A stretch of 64,000 nucleotides of DNA from Nocardia miyunensis NBRC 108239. GTDB lineage: Bacteria; Actinomycetota; Actinomycetes; Mycobacteriales; Mycobacteriaceae. Positions 18,249 to 26,903 of this stretch are shown here, one piece after another (the first letter of the stretch is position 1; every line of letters begins with the position of its first letter). The stretch covers positions 20,709 to 84,708 of the forward strand of contig NZ_BDBQ01000023.1 of the NCBI RefSeq assembly GCF_001613065.1, read 5' to 3'. A program made the position numbers and the translations under genes. Below the pieces are notes generated by a model. That model did no database searches, was not told the origin of the DNA, and saw nothing but the letters and a program-made list of their open reading frames with translations.

Positions 18249-18899
18249 TCACCGCCAGTACGCGCGGGCGGCGATATTGTCCTTGGGCAGTGTGGATTTC
18301 AGCGATTTGGCGATCGATCGCGTGGTCGCCGCATCGCAGGCCGCCCAGCCGAAGGCATCGGGCGAGCAGGTCAGCGATTCGGCGGCCTGACGCAGCGACT
18401 GTCCGTCGCCCGCCCGATCGACCCAGGTCACCTCGGTCTTCGGCCCGGTGCGCACGGGCAGTTCACGATCCGATTCGTGCTGCCACTCCAGCCAGACCCG
18501 GGTCGGCGTCTCGCCGATGGCATCGAGCAGCGAGTTGATCGCGGGCAGCGACGCGGTATCGCCGAAGATCACGAACTCCGGCGGAACCGGCTGGGGGACA
18601 GCGAATTTCGATCCCATCACGGTCGCGTCGATGACGTCCCCGGCCACGGCGTCGCGCGCCCACTGCGAGGCCGGGCCCGCATGCAACGCGAATTCGATGT
18701 CGAACGCGTCGCGGTCCGGATCCGGGTCGACCAGGGTGTACCCGCGCTGCACCAGGTTGTCGCCGCCGCTGGGGAACCAGATGCGGATCCACTGGGTGGG
18801 GTGCACCGGATGTCCGGCCAGCAGACCGCCTCCAGTGAAGCTCAGCCGCAGGTAGTGATCGGATGCGGTTAGGTTAGCCAAACCATACAGAGGAGTCAC
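18249..18899 (-). CDS. Siderophore-interacting protein (FAD-binding SIP family)
   Basis: About 216 residues. SIP-type motifs are PTQWIRIWFPS, RGYTLVDPDPDRDAFDIEFALH, GPASQWA, VIFGDTASLPAINSLLD and the closing AYWR. It would reduce or bind ferric siderophore. GTG 18899 is the only usual start codon before an upstream in-frame stop, yet no ribosome site precedes it. The frame stays open for about 30 codons upstream with no ATG, GTG or TTG. An IdeR-like box falls inside codons 5-11. A leaderless transcript starting at the GTG would explain both facts. Confidence 0.82.
   Translation of the reverse strand: MTPLYGLANLTASDHYLRLSFTGGGLLAGHPVHPTQWIRIWFPSGGDNLVQRGYTLVDPDPDRDAFDIEFALHAGPASQWARDAVAGDVIDATVMGSKFAVPQPVPPEFVIFGDTASLPAINSLLDAIGETPTRVWLEWQHESDRELPVRTGPKTEVTWVDRAGDGQSLRQAAESLTCSPDAFGWAACDAATTRSIAKSLKSTLPKDNIAARAYWR
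18869..18887. promoter_or_regulatory. IdeR/DtxR-type iron box overlapping the start of the SIP gene
   Basis: TTAGGTTAGCCAAACCATA matches the IdeR consensus at 16 of 19 positions. It lies within the first codons of the SIP reading frame rather than upstream, so bound IdeR would block initiation or early elongation. Confidence 0.8.
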
Positions 18900-19202
18900 G
18901 CGGATGATCTTCGGATTCGGCGCGGCCGTGGTTCCGGTATCGCGCGGGCGCAGGATTGCCGCGTCCGGTCCGCTGCGAACCGTTACTCTTGATCATCGGA
19001 GCGATCACCGGAGTCGCGTGTCCGGCCGTACCAGCCGGACCACATTGAGGCAGGCGATGCGGCCGGTGCCGGAACGATTGTCCGAAGCACGATGCCAGCT
19101 GTTCCCGGTGCAATGGGAGGAACCGTCCGGAATGGTGATGATCGAGGCGATGGTGTACGGACCGGTGACGATGTCACCGGGCAGCGCGACGGGTACGCGC
19201 GG
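18900..19202. other. Divergent promoter region between SIP and the debranching-type enzyme
   Basis: About 300 bp. It contains the 5' signals for both genes. In-frame ATG codons upstream of the chosen start of the plus-strand gene (at 19092 and 19113) leave that boundary uncertain. No small gene is convincing. Confidence 0.5.
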
Positions 19203-21314
19203 ATGAGCCCGCTCAACGCCGGCGAACCCGCGACGCTCGGCGGTGCGGGAGGCGCGATCACATTGGTGGAGGGCAGTACGTTCTGCCTGTCCGACCGCGT
19301 CGGCGATGTCGAGCTCGGCACTTCGCACGGGCTGTTCTATCGCGATGCGCGGGTGGTGTCCCGCTGGGAGCTGCGGGTGGACGGGCATCGGCCCGAACCG
19401 CTGTCGGTGCTCAGCCCGGAGGCGTTCACCGCGCGATTCGTCCTGCGCCGCCCGCCGCGCGCCGGTAAGGCCGACAGCACCCTGCTCGTGGTGCGCGACC
19501 GGCTCGTCGCCGACGGCCTGCGCGAGACGATCACGCTGGAGAACCTCGGCCGCGAACCCACCGCCGTCGTGCTCGAACTGCACGCCGAGAGCGATTTCGT
19601 GGATCTGTTCGCGGTCAAGGAGGGGCGCGGCGGTCACGGTCGCTCGGAAGTCCTGGTCACCGATGACGAACTGCTGTTCACCGACCGGGCCGATCGGGCC
19701 CGCGGGCTGGCGGTCACCTCCTCGGAACTGCCGCAGGTGCTGCCCGGTTCGCTGTCGTGGCGGGTGGTGGTCCCGCCCGGCGGGCGCTGGCGGACCGAGA
19801 TCCTGGCCCAGCCGACCATGGCCAATCAGCGTGTCCGCCCGCCGTTGCAGCCCGGCGAGCACTACGGGGCCAGTGAACCCGGCCGCAAGATCGAGGCGTG
19901 GCGCGATACCGCGACCAAACTCATCGCGGGCGATCCGCTGCTCACCTCGGTCCTGCAGCGCACCGAGAGCGATCTGGGCGCGCTGCGCATCCACGACGAC
20001 ACCCGCGAGGGACGCACCTTCGTCGCCGCCGGGGCGCCCTGGTTCATGACCCTGTTCGGCCGGGACAGTCTGCTCACCGCGTGGATGGCGTTGCCGCTGG
20101 ACGTCGGCCTGGCGCTGGGCACCATGCAGCAGCTGGCCGAGATGCAGGGGCAGCGGGTGGATCCGCTGACCGAGGAGGAGCCGGGCCGGATCATGCACGA
20201 GATCCGCCGCGGGCCCGCCAGCGGTCAGGTGCTCGGCGGCGAGGTCTATTACGGAACCGTCGACGCCACACCGCTTTTCGTGATGTTGCTGGCCGAGGTG
20301 CGGCGCTGGGGCGCGGATCTGGAAGCGGTGCAGGCGCTGCTGCCCGCCGCGGACGCGGCGCTGGAGTGGATCGAGCATTTCGGCGATCGCGACGGCGACG
20401 GTTTCGTCGAATATCAGCGAGCCACCGATCGCGGCCTGGCCAATCAGGGCTGGAAGGACAGTTACGACGGAATCAACAACAGCGCGGGACATCTGGCGGA
20501 GACGCCGATCGCGCTGTGCGAGGTCCAGGGATATGCCTACGCCGCGCTGACCGCGCGTGCGGAACTGGCCGAGGAGTTCGGCGAGTCGGAGACCGCGGCC
20601 CGCCTGCGCGACCGGGCCGCGGAATTGCGTCGTAAATTCGCCGAGGCATTCTGGATTCCCGAAAAGGGTTGGTACGCAATAGCTCTGGATCGGCACAAGC
20701 ACCGCGTCGATTCGCTCACCAGCAATATCGGGCACTGCCTGTGGTCGGGTATCGCGACCGACGAACATGCCGCGCGGATCGTGGAACATCTGTCCACGCC
20801 GCAGATGGACAGCGGATTCGGTTTGCGCACACTGGCTTCGGGCATGGGCGCGTTCAATCCGATGAGTTACCACAACGGTTCGGTCTGGCCGCACGACACC
20901 GCCGTCGCCGTCGCCGGACTGCTGCGCTATCGGCACATTCCCGGCGCGATCGACCTGGCCACCCGGCTGGCCGACGGATTGCTGGACGCCGCGGCGGCTT
21001 TCGGCGGGCGACTACCCGAATTGTTCTGCGGTTTCCCACGATCCAGATTTCCGGCCCCGGTCCCGTACCCCACCTCCTGCTCACCGCAGGCGTGGGCGAG
21101 CGCGGCCCCGCTGCTGCTGGTCCGCTCGTTCCTCGGACTCGAACCCGACGTGCCCCGCCGCACCCTGACCGTGCTGCCGCATGTCCCGGACCGCTGGGGC
21201 CGGGTCGAACTCACCGATCTGCGCCTCGGCGGAACGGTGCTGGACCTGGTGGTCGACGGTGATCAGGTGAGCTCTTCGAATCTGCCGGAGGACTGGAAGC
21301 TCGTCACCCACTGA
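19203..21314 (+). CDS. Amylo-alpha-1,6-glucosidase / glycogen-debranching-type glycoside hydrolase
   Basis: About 703 residues. The N-terminal half is the glycogen-debranching N-terminal domain (ITLVEGSTFCLSDRVGDV, HGLFYRDARVVSRWELRVDG). The C-terminal half is an (alpha/alpha)6 catalytic barrel with PWFMTLFGRDSLLTAWM, the NQGWKDSYDG segment and NPMSYHNGSVWPHDTA. Such proteins act on alpha-glucans or trehalose-like oligosaccharides in actinobacteria. The start is taken as ATG 19203 because the family homology begins close to it; in-frame ATGs at 19092 and 19113 would add a nondescript tail. It stands alone, with no other glucan gene nearby. Confidence 0.87.
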   Translation: MSPLNAGEPATLGGAGGAITLVEGSTFCLSDRVGDVELGTSHGLFYRDARVVSRWELRVDGHRPEPLSVLSPEAFTARFVLRRPPRAGKADSTLLVVRDRLVADGLRETITLENLGREPTAVVLELHAESDFVDLFAVKEGRGGHGRSEVLVTDDELLFTDRADRARGLAVTSSELPQVLPGSLSWRVVVPPGGRWRTEILAQPTMANQRVRPPLQPGEHYGASEPGRKIEAWRDTATKLIAGDPLLTSVLQRTESDLGALRIHDDTREGRTFVAAGAPWFMTLFGRDSLLTAWMALPLDVGLALGTMQQLAEMQGQRVDPLTEEEPGRIMHEIRRGPASGQVLGGEVYYGTVDATPLFVMLLAEVRRWGADLEAVQALLPAADAALEWIEHFGDRDGDGFVEYQRATDRGLANQGWKDSYDGINNSAGHLAETPIALCEVQGYAYAALTARAELAEEFGESETAARLRDRAAELRRKFAEAFWIPEKGWYAIALDRHKHRVDSLTSNIGHCLWSGIATDEHAARIVEHLSTPQMDSGFGLRTLASGMGAFNPMSYHNGSVWPHDTAVAVAGLLRYRHIPGAIDLATRLADGLLDAAAAFGGRLPELFCGFPRSRFPAPVPYPTSCSPQAWASAAPLLLVRSFLGLEPDVPRRTLTVLPHVPDRWGRVELTDLRLGGTVLDLVVDGDQVSSSNLPEDWKLVTH

Positions 21315-21329
21315 GCGAGCGGTGCTGGG

Positions 21330-21992
21330 TCACCACCCGGATTCGGTGACACCGCCGCGCGGATCCGGGGCCAACTCCTCCATCTCGGCGAACCCCGGGG
21401 ACCGCGGTCGGCTCTCGGGGGGCGTCCGCGGTGCGGTGTTCCCGGGGTCGGTAGCCGATGCCGACTGAGCCGCTGAGCTTTTCGTGGACGACCACCCGGA
21501 TTCGGTGACGCCGTTGTCACTGCGCCGAGGCAGCTGCTCGGCATTCTCGAACGAATCGCGTGGCGCGGCGCCATCGAGACGCTCGGAAGAATTCGGGGGC
21601 GCGAGGGAGATCTCGGGCGGCTCGGGAAGGTGTGCTGTGAGATCGGGCATACCCTCGACGATCTCGTGCACCTTCGGGAAACGTCCGCGCATCTCCCGCA
21701 GCGGTGCGTTGAGTTCGCGGCTCTTGCGGGCCAATTCCGCGGCGGCCTCCTGGGCCGCGGCGGTCATCGCGCGGGCGATCTCGGCATAGCTCAGATCGGA
21801 GACGTTGCCGTTGAACTTGGTCTCGATCACCGTGCCCTCGGCATTCACCGTCACCGACACTCGCCTACCGCGCGCGGTACCTGTCGCGGTGAGTTGGGCG
21901 CGCCGCACCTGCAGGTCGGCGATCAGCGCCATCTGCTCCCGGAAGGCGGTTCTCACCTCCGCCAGTTGCGCCTTCGCGAACTCATTGGCCAT
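21330..21992 (-). CDS. YbaB/EbfC-family DNA-binding protein with extended tail
   Basis: 220 residues. Residues 1-115 match the YbaB/EbfC nucleoid-associated fold (FREQMALIADLQ, SVTVNAEGTVIETKF, LSYAEIARAMTAAAQEA). The rest is a low-complexity Pro/Ser tail in which GVTESGW occurs twice, once mid-tail and once as the last residues. In Nocardia-type genomes YbaB-like proteins often accompany EspC-like and type VII toxin genes; here it follows the EspC-like gene by three bases in one operon. A role as chaperone or regulator for the adjacent toxin is an inference. Confidence 0.82.
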   Translation of the reverse strand: MANEFAKAQLAEVRTAFREQMALIADLQVRRAQLTATGTARGRRVSVTVNAEGTVIETKFNGNVSDLSYAEIARAMTAAAQEAAAELARKSRELNAPLREMRGRFPKVHEIVEGMPDLTAHLPEPPEISLAPPNSSERLDGAAPRDSFENAEQLPRRSDNGVTESGWSSTKSSAAQSASATDPGNTAPRTPPESRPRSPGFAEMEELAPDPRGGVTESGW

Positions 21993-21995
21993 GCG

Positions 21996-22307
21996 CTACT
22001 TCTGGAAGCCGTGGGAGTTGCCCCGGTCGGTGTCGTCGAGATACTTCGCGGACGTCTGCTGACCTTCGGCGTGACTTTCGGAATGGTCGGCCAGCCCGTT
22101 GGTGATCTGATGCAGCTGTTTCTGCGTATCCAGATAACCGTTCTCGACCGCGAATTCATATCCGTACTTGTCCTCACCCCAGGGGGAACCCAGGCCGTCG
22201 GCCTTGGCCTGCAAAGTGGTGAGGGCATTGGAGATTCGATCACTCACGTGCTGCGTCTTCGCCGCGGCGTGCTGGAGCAGAACCGGATCCACCTGAACTT
22301 TGCCCAT
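21996..22307 (-). CDS. EspC/WXG100-like type VII secretion-associated protein
   Basis: A 103-residue, largely helical protein (MGKVQVDPVLLQHAAAKTQ, then an ALTTLQAKADGLGSPWGED turn, then a second helix with GYLDTQKQLHQ). The DPxxL start and the W-G turn are typical of the EspC/DUF2580-like ESX helper group. ATG 22307 follows GGAGGGG; an in-frame GTG further upstream lacks a site. It is divergent from the large toxin at 22615 and may be its secretion partner. Confidence 0.8.
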   Translation of the reverse strand: MGKVQVDPVLLQHAAAKTQHVSDRISNALTTLQAKADGLGSPWGEDKYGYEFAVENGYLDTQKQLHQITNGLADHSESHAEGQQTSAKYLDDTDRGNSHGFQK

Positions 22308-22614
22308 GGCTGGCCCCTCCGACCGGTGCGCTCGAATGTCGTTCGAACATGGCGTTTCCCGAATCAAAGATAGCCGTCCGGCCGAACGACCGGCAAGCCG
22401 TTTCGAAAGGCCTTACGAACCAAAGGTTTCGGGGCTTGCCGTTTCGGGTGCGTCGTGCGTCGGTGACCAATACCTGTGCGGATAGTAGACTCCCAGTACT
22501 GGGAAGCATCGTTCTGGATGGTGTTGGAAGCGGCCCGATCCGGAGTCTGCGACCGACTGGTCGTCGTGGTCCACCGGGAGGGGGCGGTGCACGATCACGT
22601 AGGGGGTGGGTGCC
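22308..22614. promoter_or_regulatory. Divergent promoter region with a perfect 14-bp palindrome
   Basis: 307 bp between the EspC-like operon and the toxin gene. TCCCAGTACTGGGA at 22491-22504 is a perfect palindrome and a good operator candidate for coordinate control. No extra gene is supported. Confidence 0.55.
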
Positions 22615-25600
22615 ATGGCCGGAGGCGGAATAGACAAACCATCCGGCCTGGACTATCTGCTCGACATGCTGGGCCTGCACTGGCCCGACGGCGACGAGTA
22701 CAAGATGTGGGACCTCGCCGACGCCTGGCACGACGCGGCGAAATCACTCGACGACATCGACGCCGATATCGATGCGGCCATCGCGGCGGTGCGGGCGGCC
22801 TATCCGGACGGTACCGGCGGCGACGCGATGATCGAGCAGTTGCAGTCGATGCGTACCGGATCGCAGTCGATCGATCAGTTGGTCAGCTGGTTCAACCACG
22901 TCGGCGACAGCGCCCAATCGACTGGTGACTCCATCGAGGGCGGCAAGATCAATTTCGAAACGCTGCTGTTGACGACAGCGGCCATGCTTCTGGCCGACGA
23001 GGGCTGGGGGCCCTTCGCGCCGGCGGCACAGGCGGGCACGATCGCCATTGCCCGGGTCGGTGCGTGGGCGGCGATGCGGCAACTGCTGAAGGACATCGTC
23101 GAGGCCGGGCTCAGGGACGTCCTGATCACGACGATGAAGAGTCAATGGCAACGCCTCGTGATGCACCTGGTGCTGGACGCGACCCTGCCCGCGTTGGTGG
23201 ATCTGGGCAATCAGGAGGCGCGGGTCCTCAGCGGCCATCAGGACGGCATCCACTGGGGTGATGTCGGCAAGACCGCCGTCGTGGGGCTCGCGGGCGGTCT
23301 GACGGGTGGTCTCGCCGGTGGCCTCATGCAGGGATGGATGCGGAACCTGAGCAGCGGGATGTTCAAGGGTCTTGCGTCGGGGATCACCGGCGGTGTGGCC
23401 GGGACACTGGCCAGCGGGCTGACCGACATGGCGTACACGGGCAAGTGGGAGTTGAATCCCAGTGCGCTGGTCGCGGGGGCGTTCTGGGGAGCGCACGGTT
23501 CGCTCGGCGGACACCACACCGTCGAGGACGGCAGCGCCCCCCATACGCGAGTGAATCTCACCGATGAGGGTGGTGCGCCGCGTGAGCGGGTCTCGATTCC
23601 CACGGATGGTCAGGACGGCAGTTCACCGCATGTCGAGCCGGCCGGGGAACATTCGCCGTCCTCGGTCGAGGAGAATTCGGGTACCGGGCAGCACGGCGGC
23701 GACGATTCGACGCGTCCGTCGGAATCGGAGCGCGGTTCGGAAAGTTCTGAGACACAGGATCATTCGACGTCGACGCACGATCGTCCGGTGGATTCGCAGT
23801 CCACGCACGACACGTCGTCCGAGAGCGGGTCGAAGGTTCATTCGACGGGTTCGGACGAGGCGCGTCCGGAGTCGCATTCGGCCGAGTCCCACCCGGCGCA
23901 GTCGCACAATGCCGAATCTCGTTCCGAGGGAACGAATGTCACTGCCGCCGGTGATCACTCGGGAGCGCGTTCGGACAACGCCGCTCGGCCGGAGTCGCCG
24001 GTATCGGCGCGTTCGGGAGGTTCGACGGGCGACGGTGTGCGTGCGCCGGGCTCGAGTGCACGCCCCTCGGCCACCGGAGACGGGTCGAGCGCCTACCGGC
24101 CCAGCCGATCCGAAACCGCCCCGACGCGAGACGAATCCACGTCCACACCGGCCGAGCGGCCGATGGCGGGCAGCGGCGAGTCGTCCGGGACCCGGCCGAC
24201 CTCGGATCCGCCGACCGCCGAATCCGTGTCCGCGGACAAGCCGTTCAGTGCCTCGCTCGATCAGCCGGTCTCGGAAGCGCCTCGCGCCGATGACGTTCCG
24301 GTCTCCGCGTCCCGACCGGTGGATGACGTGGAATTCACTGTCCCGGACGATATCTCGGGTATCCACGAGACACCCGCGCCGCCGGAACCGTCGACCCGCG
24401 CCGGTCTGGCCGACGACGCTGCGCGTCCGGGCGTTCCGGAACGCCCGTCGAGCCGCACCGGCGACCGCCCCGAGTCCTCCTCCCCGATCCGCGCCCGCAG
24501 CACGGGCGCCGAACGTGCCCCCCGCGCAGGCGAATCCGCCTCCCGGGCCGGTGAGTCGAGCACCCGCCCCGCCGAATCCAGCCCCCGGGCAGGCGATTCC
24601 AGCCGCACGGATCGCGCGGGCAGCTCCGGCCATCCCCGCGAACTCGTCGGCGCGCGGGCCCGCGGTGACGACGACGCACCCCGCCCGGAACACCCCGGCG
24701 ACGACGACGGCACCCGTCCCCCAGATCATCCCGGCGAGGACCCCCACGTCCGCGCCGGTCTGCCCGAGAACCCGCGTCCGGGCGACGAGGGAACCCACCC
24801 CGCCGAGCGCACCCCGGAGGAGCACCGCACCGGCGACCACGACGAACCCGCGACACGTCCCGCCGATCACGAACGGGAAGAGCCGCAACGAGATTCGACA
24901 GATCAGGAGCATCACGAGGACGGTTCGCCGCATCCGGACGAGACCGGGCCGCACGAGCGCCCGAGCGTCGAGGACGCATTCCGCGATCACGCCGAACCGA
25001 CCGATGCCGGACTCTCGCTGCACGCGCAAGATCCGGAACTGAGCAGGCTGGCGGGTCGCGTCCCCGCCGACGACCGCTACTTCACCGTCGATGCTCACGT
25101 TACCGCCGACGGCCACGTCCGCATCGGCGAACACCGTTACACGCCCGAGGAATTCGGCGACATGCTGCGCCAGCACGGCTGGGACGGCGAGAAGCCCATC
25201 CGCATGATCGGCTGCGACGCCGCGGAAAACGGCTTCGCCAACCGCCTGGCCAACCACCTCGACACCGACGTCCTGGCCCCCACCGAAAAGGCCTGGTCCG
25301 ACGAACACGGCCGCGTCTACACCAGCACCTCCGTCAAGGACGACAACGGCAACCCCCGCCCCCGCATCCCCCCGGACGGCGAATGGCACACCACCCACCC
25401 GGACGGCACCAGGACTCCCGCGAGCGAGGACGGTTTCGTCCCGGGGACGCCGGAGAGTGCCAAACACGGTCTCGACCACGACGCCGCAGTGAAACGAGGC
25501 CCGGAGCCGTCCGAATCCGAGTCCGAATTCGACCGAGGTCTGCTCCTGCCTGACACCGGCAAACGAGTGGTTCTGGGCGATGCCACCTATGTGGTCGATG

Positions 25601-26046
25601 AGCTCAACCGGACCGAGGTAGCCGTTGCCAAGATGGAATTGCCGGAAAATTACAAGAAGCGTGGAGTCTCACACCTCGATCACCCGGTGGGCTGGATCGG
25701 TGGGGTCGATCATCGTGGTCATTTGATTCCAGAGGCCGGTGTGAAGAATCATAAGGATGTCAACGTCTCGGAAAACATCATCGCGCAGCACGGAAACTCG
25801 AATGTGTCTGCCAAGAAGATCTGGGAGAATGCGTGCAACAAATTTGTAGCGGAGAATCCCGGAATATACGCGAGAGCGGAGATTCTGGATCGCGACGGCG
25901 CCGGACGGGTGAACTATACGGAGTTCAAGCTGTATGATGCTGATGGAGAAGAGATTCGGGAGTTCAGTGTGGTGCTCGATAATCCGGCTCTGAAGGGCGA
26001 GGAGGGGCGTGCATATCCGCTGCACTCCAATTATTTGTCCCGCTGA
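22615..26046 (+). CDS. Type VII-secreted polymorphic toxin with C-terminal nuclease-like tip
   Basis: 1143 residues; ATG 22615 lies eight bases after AGGGGG. Residues 1-225 form a helical N-terminus like the WXG100/CpnT-type type VII toxins (LDYLLDMLGLHWPDGDEYKMW). Residues 220-285 are glycine-zipper rich (GLAGGLTGGLAGG). Residues 300-800 are a hydrophilic Ser/Arg/Asp/Pro-rich linker. A domain near 820-915 has DRYFTVDAH (His828) and MIGCDAAENGF (Cys867), resembling a caspase-fold or autoprocessing cysteine peptidase. The last 160 residues hold GGVDHRGHLIPE (1030-1040) and SENIIAQHGNSN, like DNA/RNA non-specific endonuclease toxins. From about residue 980 GC content falls visibly. A small immunity candidate follows within 30 bp. 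Confidence 0.85.
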   Translation: MAGGGIDKPSGLDYLLDMLGLHWPDGDEYKMWDLADAWHDAAKSLDDIDADIDAAIAAVRAAYPDGTGGDAMIEQLQSMRTGSQSIDQLVSWFNHVGDSAQSTGDSIEGGKINFETLLLTTAAMLLADEGWGPFAPAAQAGTIAIARVGAWAAMRQLLKDIVEAGLRDVLITTMKSQWQRLVMHLVLDATLPALVDLGNQEARVLSGHQDGIHWGDVGKTAVVGLAGGLTGGLAGGLMQGWMRNLSSGMFKGLASGITGGVAGTLASGLTDMAYTGKWELNPSALVAGAFWGAHGSLGGHHTVEDGSAPHTRVNLTDEGGAPRERVSIPTDGQDGSSPHVEPAGEHSPSSVEENSGTGQHGGDDSTRPSESERGSESSETQDHSTSTHDRPVDSQSTHDTSSESGSKVHSTGSDEARPESHSAESHPAQSHNAESRSEGTNVTAAGDHSGARSDNAARPESPVSARSGGSTGDGVRAPGSSARPSATGDGSSAYRPSRSETAPTRDESTSTPAERPMAGSGESSGTRPTSDPPTAESVSADKPFSASLDQPVSEAPRADDVPVSASRPVDDVEFTVPDDISGIHETPAPPEPSTRAGLADDAARPGVPERPSSRTGDRPESSSPIRARSTGAERAPRAGESASRAGESSTRPAESSPRAGDSSRTDRAGSSGHPRELVGARARGDDDAPRPEHPGDDDGTRPPDHPGEDPHVRAGLPENPRPGDEGTHPAERTPEEHRTGDHDEPATRPADHEREEPQRDSTDQEHHEDGSPHPDETGPHERPSVEDAFRDHAEPTDAGLSLHAQDPELSRLAGRVPADDRYFTVDAHVTADGHVRIGEHRYTPEEFGDMLRQHGWDGEKPIRMIGCDAAENGFANRLANHLDTDVLAPTEKAWSDEHGRVYTSTSVKDDNGNPRPRIPPDGEWHTTHPDGTRTPASEDGFVPGTPESAKHGLDHDAAVKRGPEPSESESEFDRGLLLPDTGKRVVLGDATYVVDELNRTEVAVAKMELPENYKKRGVSHLDHPVGWIGGVDHRGHLIPEAGVKNHKDVNVSENIIAQHGNSNVSAKKIWENACNKFVAENPGIYARAEILDRDGAGRVNYTEFKLYDADGEEIREFSVVLDNPALKGEEGRAYPLHSNYLSR

Positions 26047-26075
26047 AATCTGGTAAGTCCGTGGAATGGAGTGAA

Positions 26076-26387
26076 ATGTCGGCAGTACCCCCCGAGGAGC
26101 AGAAGGTCCTCGATGCGGCAATTGGCCAGCAGGTCCTGCGGGAGATGTACGAGGACGACACCCGTGCCACCCTGAAAGTGGAACTTCGCGATAAGCGGAT
26201 CGGTGTTTCGCTTTCTGCCGATACTCAGTCGGCGATAATCCCGCCGGGTGAGCTGATTCAGGCGATCGCAGATCTGGTGACTGCCCACGAACGTGCATCC
26301 ACGGGGTTCACCGGGGTGACTTATGAGTATCTGAAGGACGCCCAGGGACAGTGGACGATGGTTGCGCAGTTCGCCTACGCGAATTGA
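26076..26387 (+). CDS. Candidate immunity protein for the upstream toxin
   Basis: 103 residues, no signal peptide, acidic and lower in GC than the surroundings, like the toxin tip. I use ATG 26076 after GGAG; an in-frame GTG at 26061 has no good site. The protein ends in a strand-rich VTYEYLKDAQGQWTMVAQFAY, faintly like the YezG/DUF600-type immunity proteins of type VII toxins, but I cannot assign a family firmly. It starts 29 bp after the toxin stop and is followed directly by a strong terminator, which fits a toxin-immunity pair. Confidence 0.7.
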   Translation: MSAVPPEEQKVLDAAIGQQVLREMYEDDTRATLKVELRDKRIGVSLSADTQSAIIPPGELIQAIADLVTAHERASTGFTGVTYEYLKDAQGQWTMVAQFAYAN

Positions 26388-26400
26388 CCCGCGACATTTG

Positions 26401-26448
26401 CCGAGCGGTGTCGGTCATCACGCGCCAGTTATGACCGACACCGCTCGG
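26401..26448. terminator. Strong bidirectional intrinsic terminator
   Basis: Perfect 18-base inverted arms (26401-26418 and 26431-26448) around a 12-base loop, followed by TCTTTT on the plus strand. It lies 13 bp after the immunity gene stop and overlaps the 3' end of the converging minus-strand gene. Confidence 0.9.
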
Positions 26449-26801
26449 TCTTTTGCCGCGCTGTCCACCTCGCCGAGGAGAAAATCGCGGGCCTGGACGT
26501 GGCGGACCAACTCCGGTTCCGGGGACAGGCCGTGTTTGCGGAGGTAGTGGGGGACCGAGCCTGCCCAGATCCAGGTGCCGTCGGTGCGGTAGTTCAGCGG
26601 GACGTCGCGGTCGGTGGGGGCGAATTCGTCGACGTCGAAGCTGCGGGCGGCCAGGATTATGGGGGCGGACTCCAGGTAGGTCAGCAGCGCCTCGGTCAGG
26701 GCGGGGTCCAGGGGGGCGCGGTCGGCGATGGGGTGGCCGTTCGGGTCGCGGCCGTCGTAGACGCGGGCCAGGCGCGGGGGCGAGGTGGTCGGGTCGCTCA
26801 T
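26418..26801 (-). CDS. Hypothetical protein
   Basis: 127 residues, soluble, acidic. Distinct parts are RLARVYDGRDPNGHPIADRA, an AIILAARSFDVDEF-like core and LNYRTDGTWIWAGSVPHYLRKHG. The last line resembles actinobacterial proteins thought to accompany secreted toxins, but I do not recognise a named family. Its final ten or so codons form one arm of the terminator at 26401-26448. It stands between two unrelated transcription units. Confidence 0.65.
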   Translation of the reverse strand: MSDPTTSPPRLARVYDGRDPNGHPIADRAPLDPALTEALLTYLESAPIILAARSFDVDEFAPTDRDVPLNYRTDGTWIWAGSVPHYLRKHGLSPEPELVRHVQARDFLLGEVDSAAKDRAVSVITGA

Positions 26802-26903
26802 CTGGATGTCGTCCCCTCCGATGGGTTTTCGAGTCCGCGCTTCGATCGTAACCGGGGCGGGGGTGATTCGCGGATGGTGATCGGCCCGCCCCGGGGGACG
26901 GTG

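Noticed and set aside
23564..25479. Long frames on both strands inside the linker of the type VII toxin
   Set aside because: The linker is low-complexity and GC-rich, which opens all frames. The real frame is continuous with the recognised ends.
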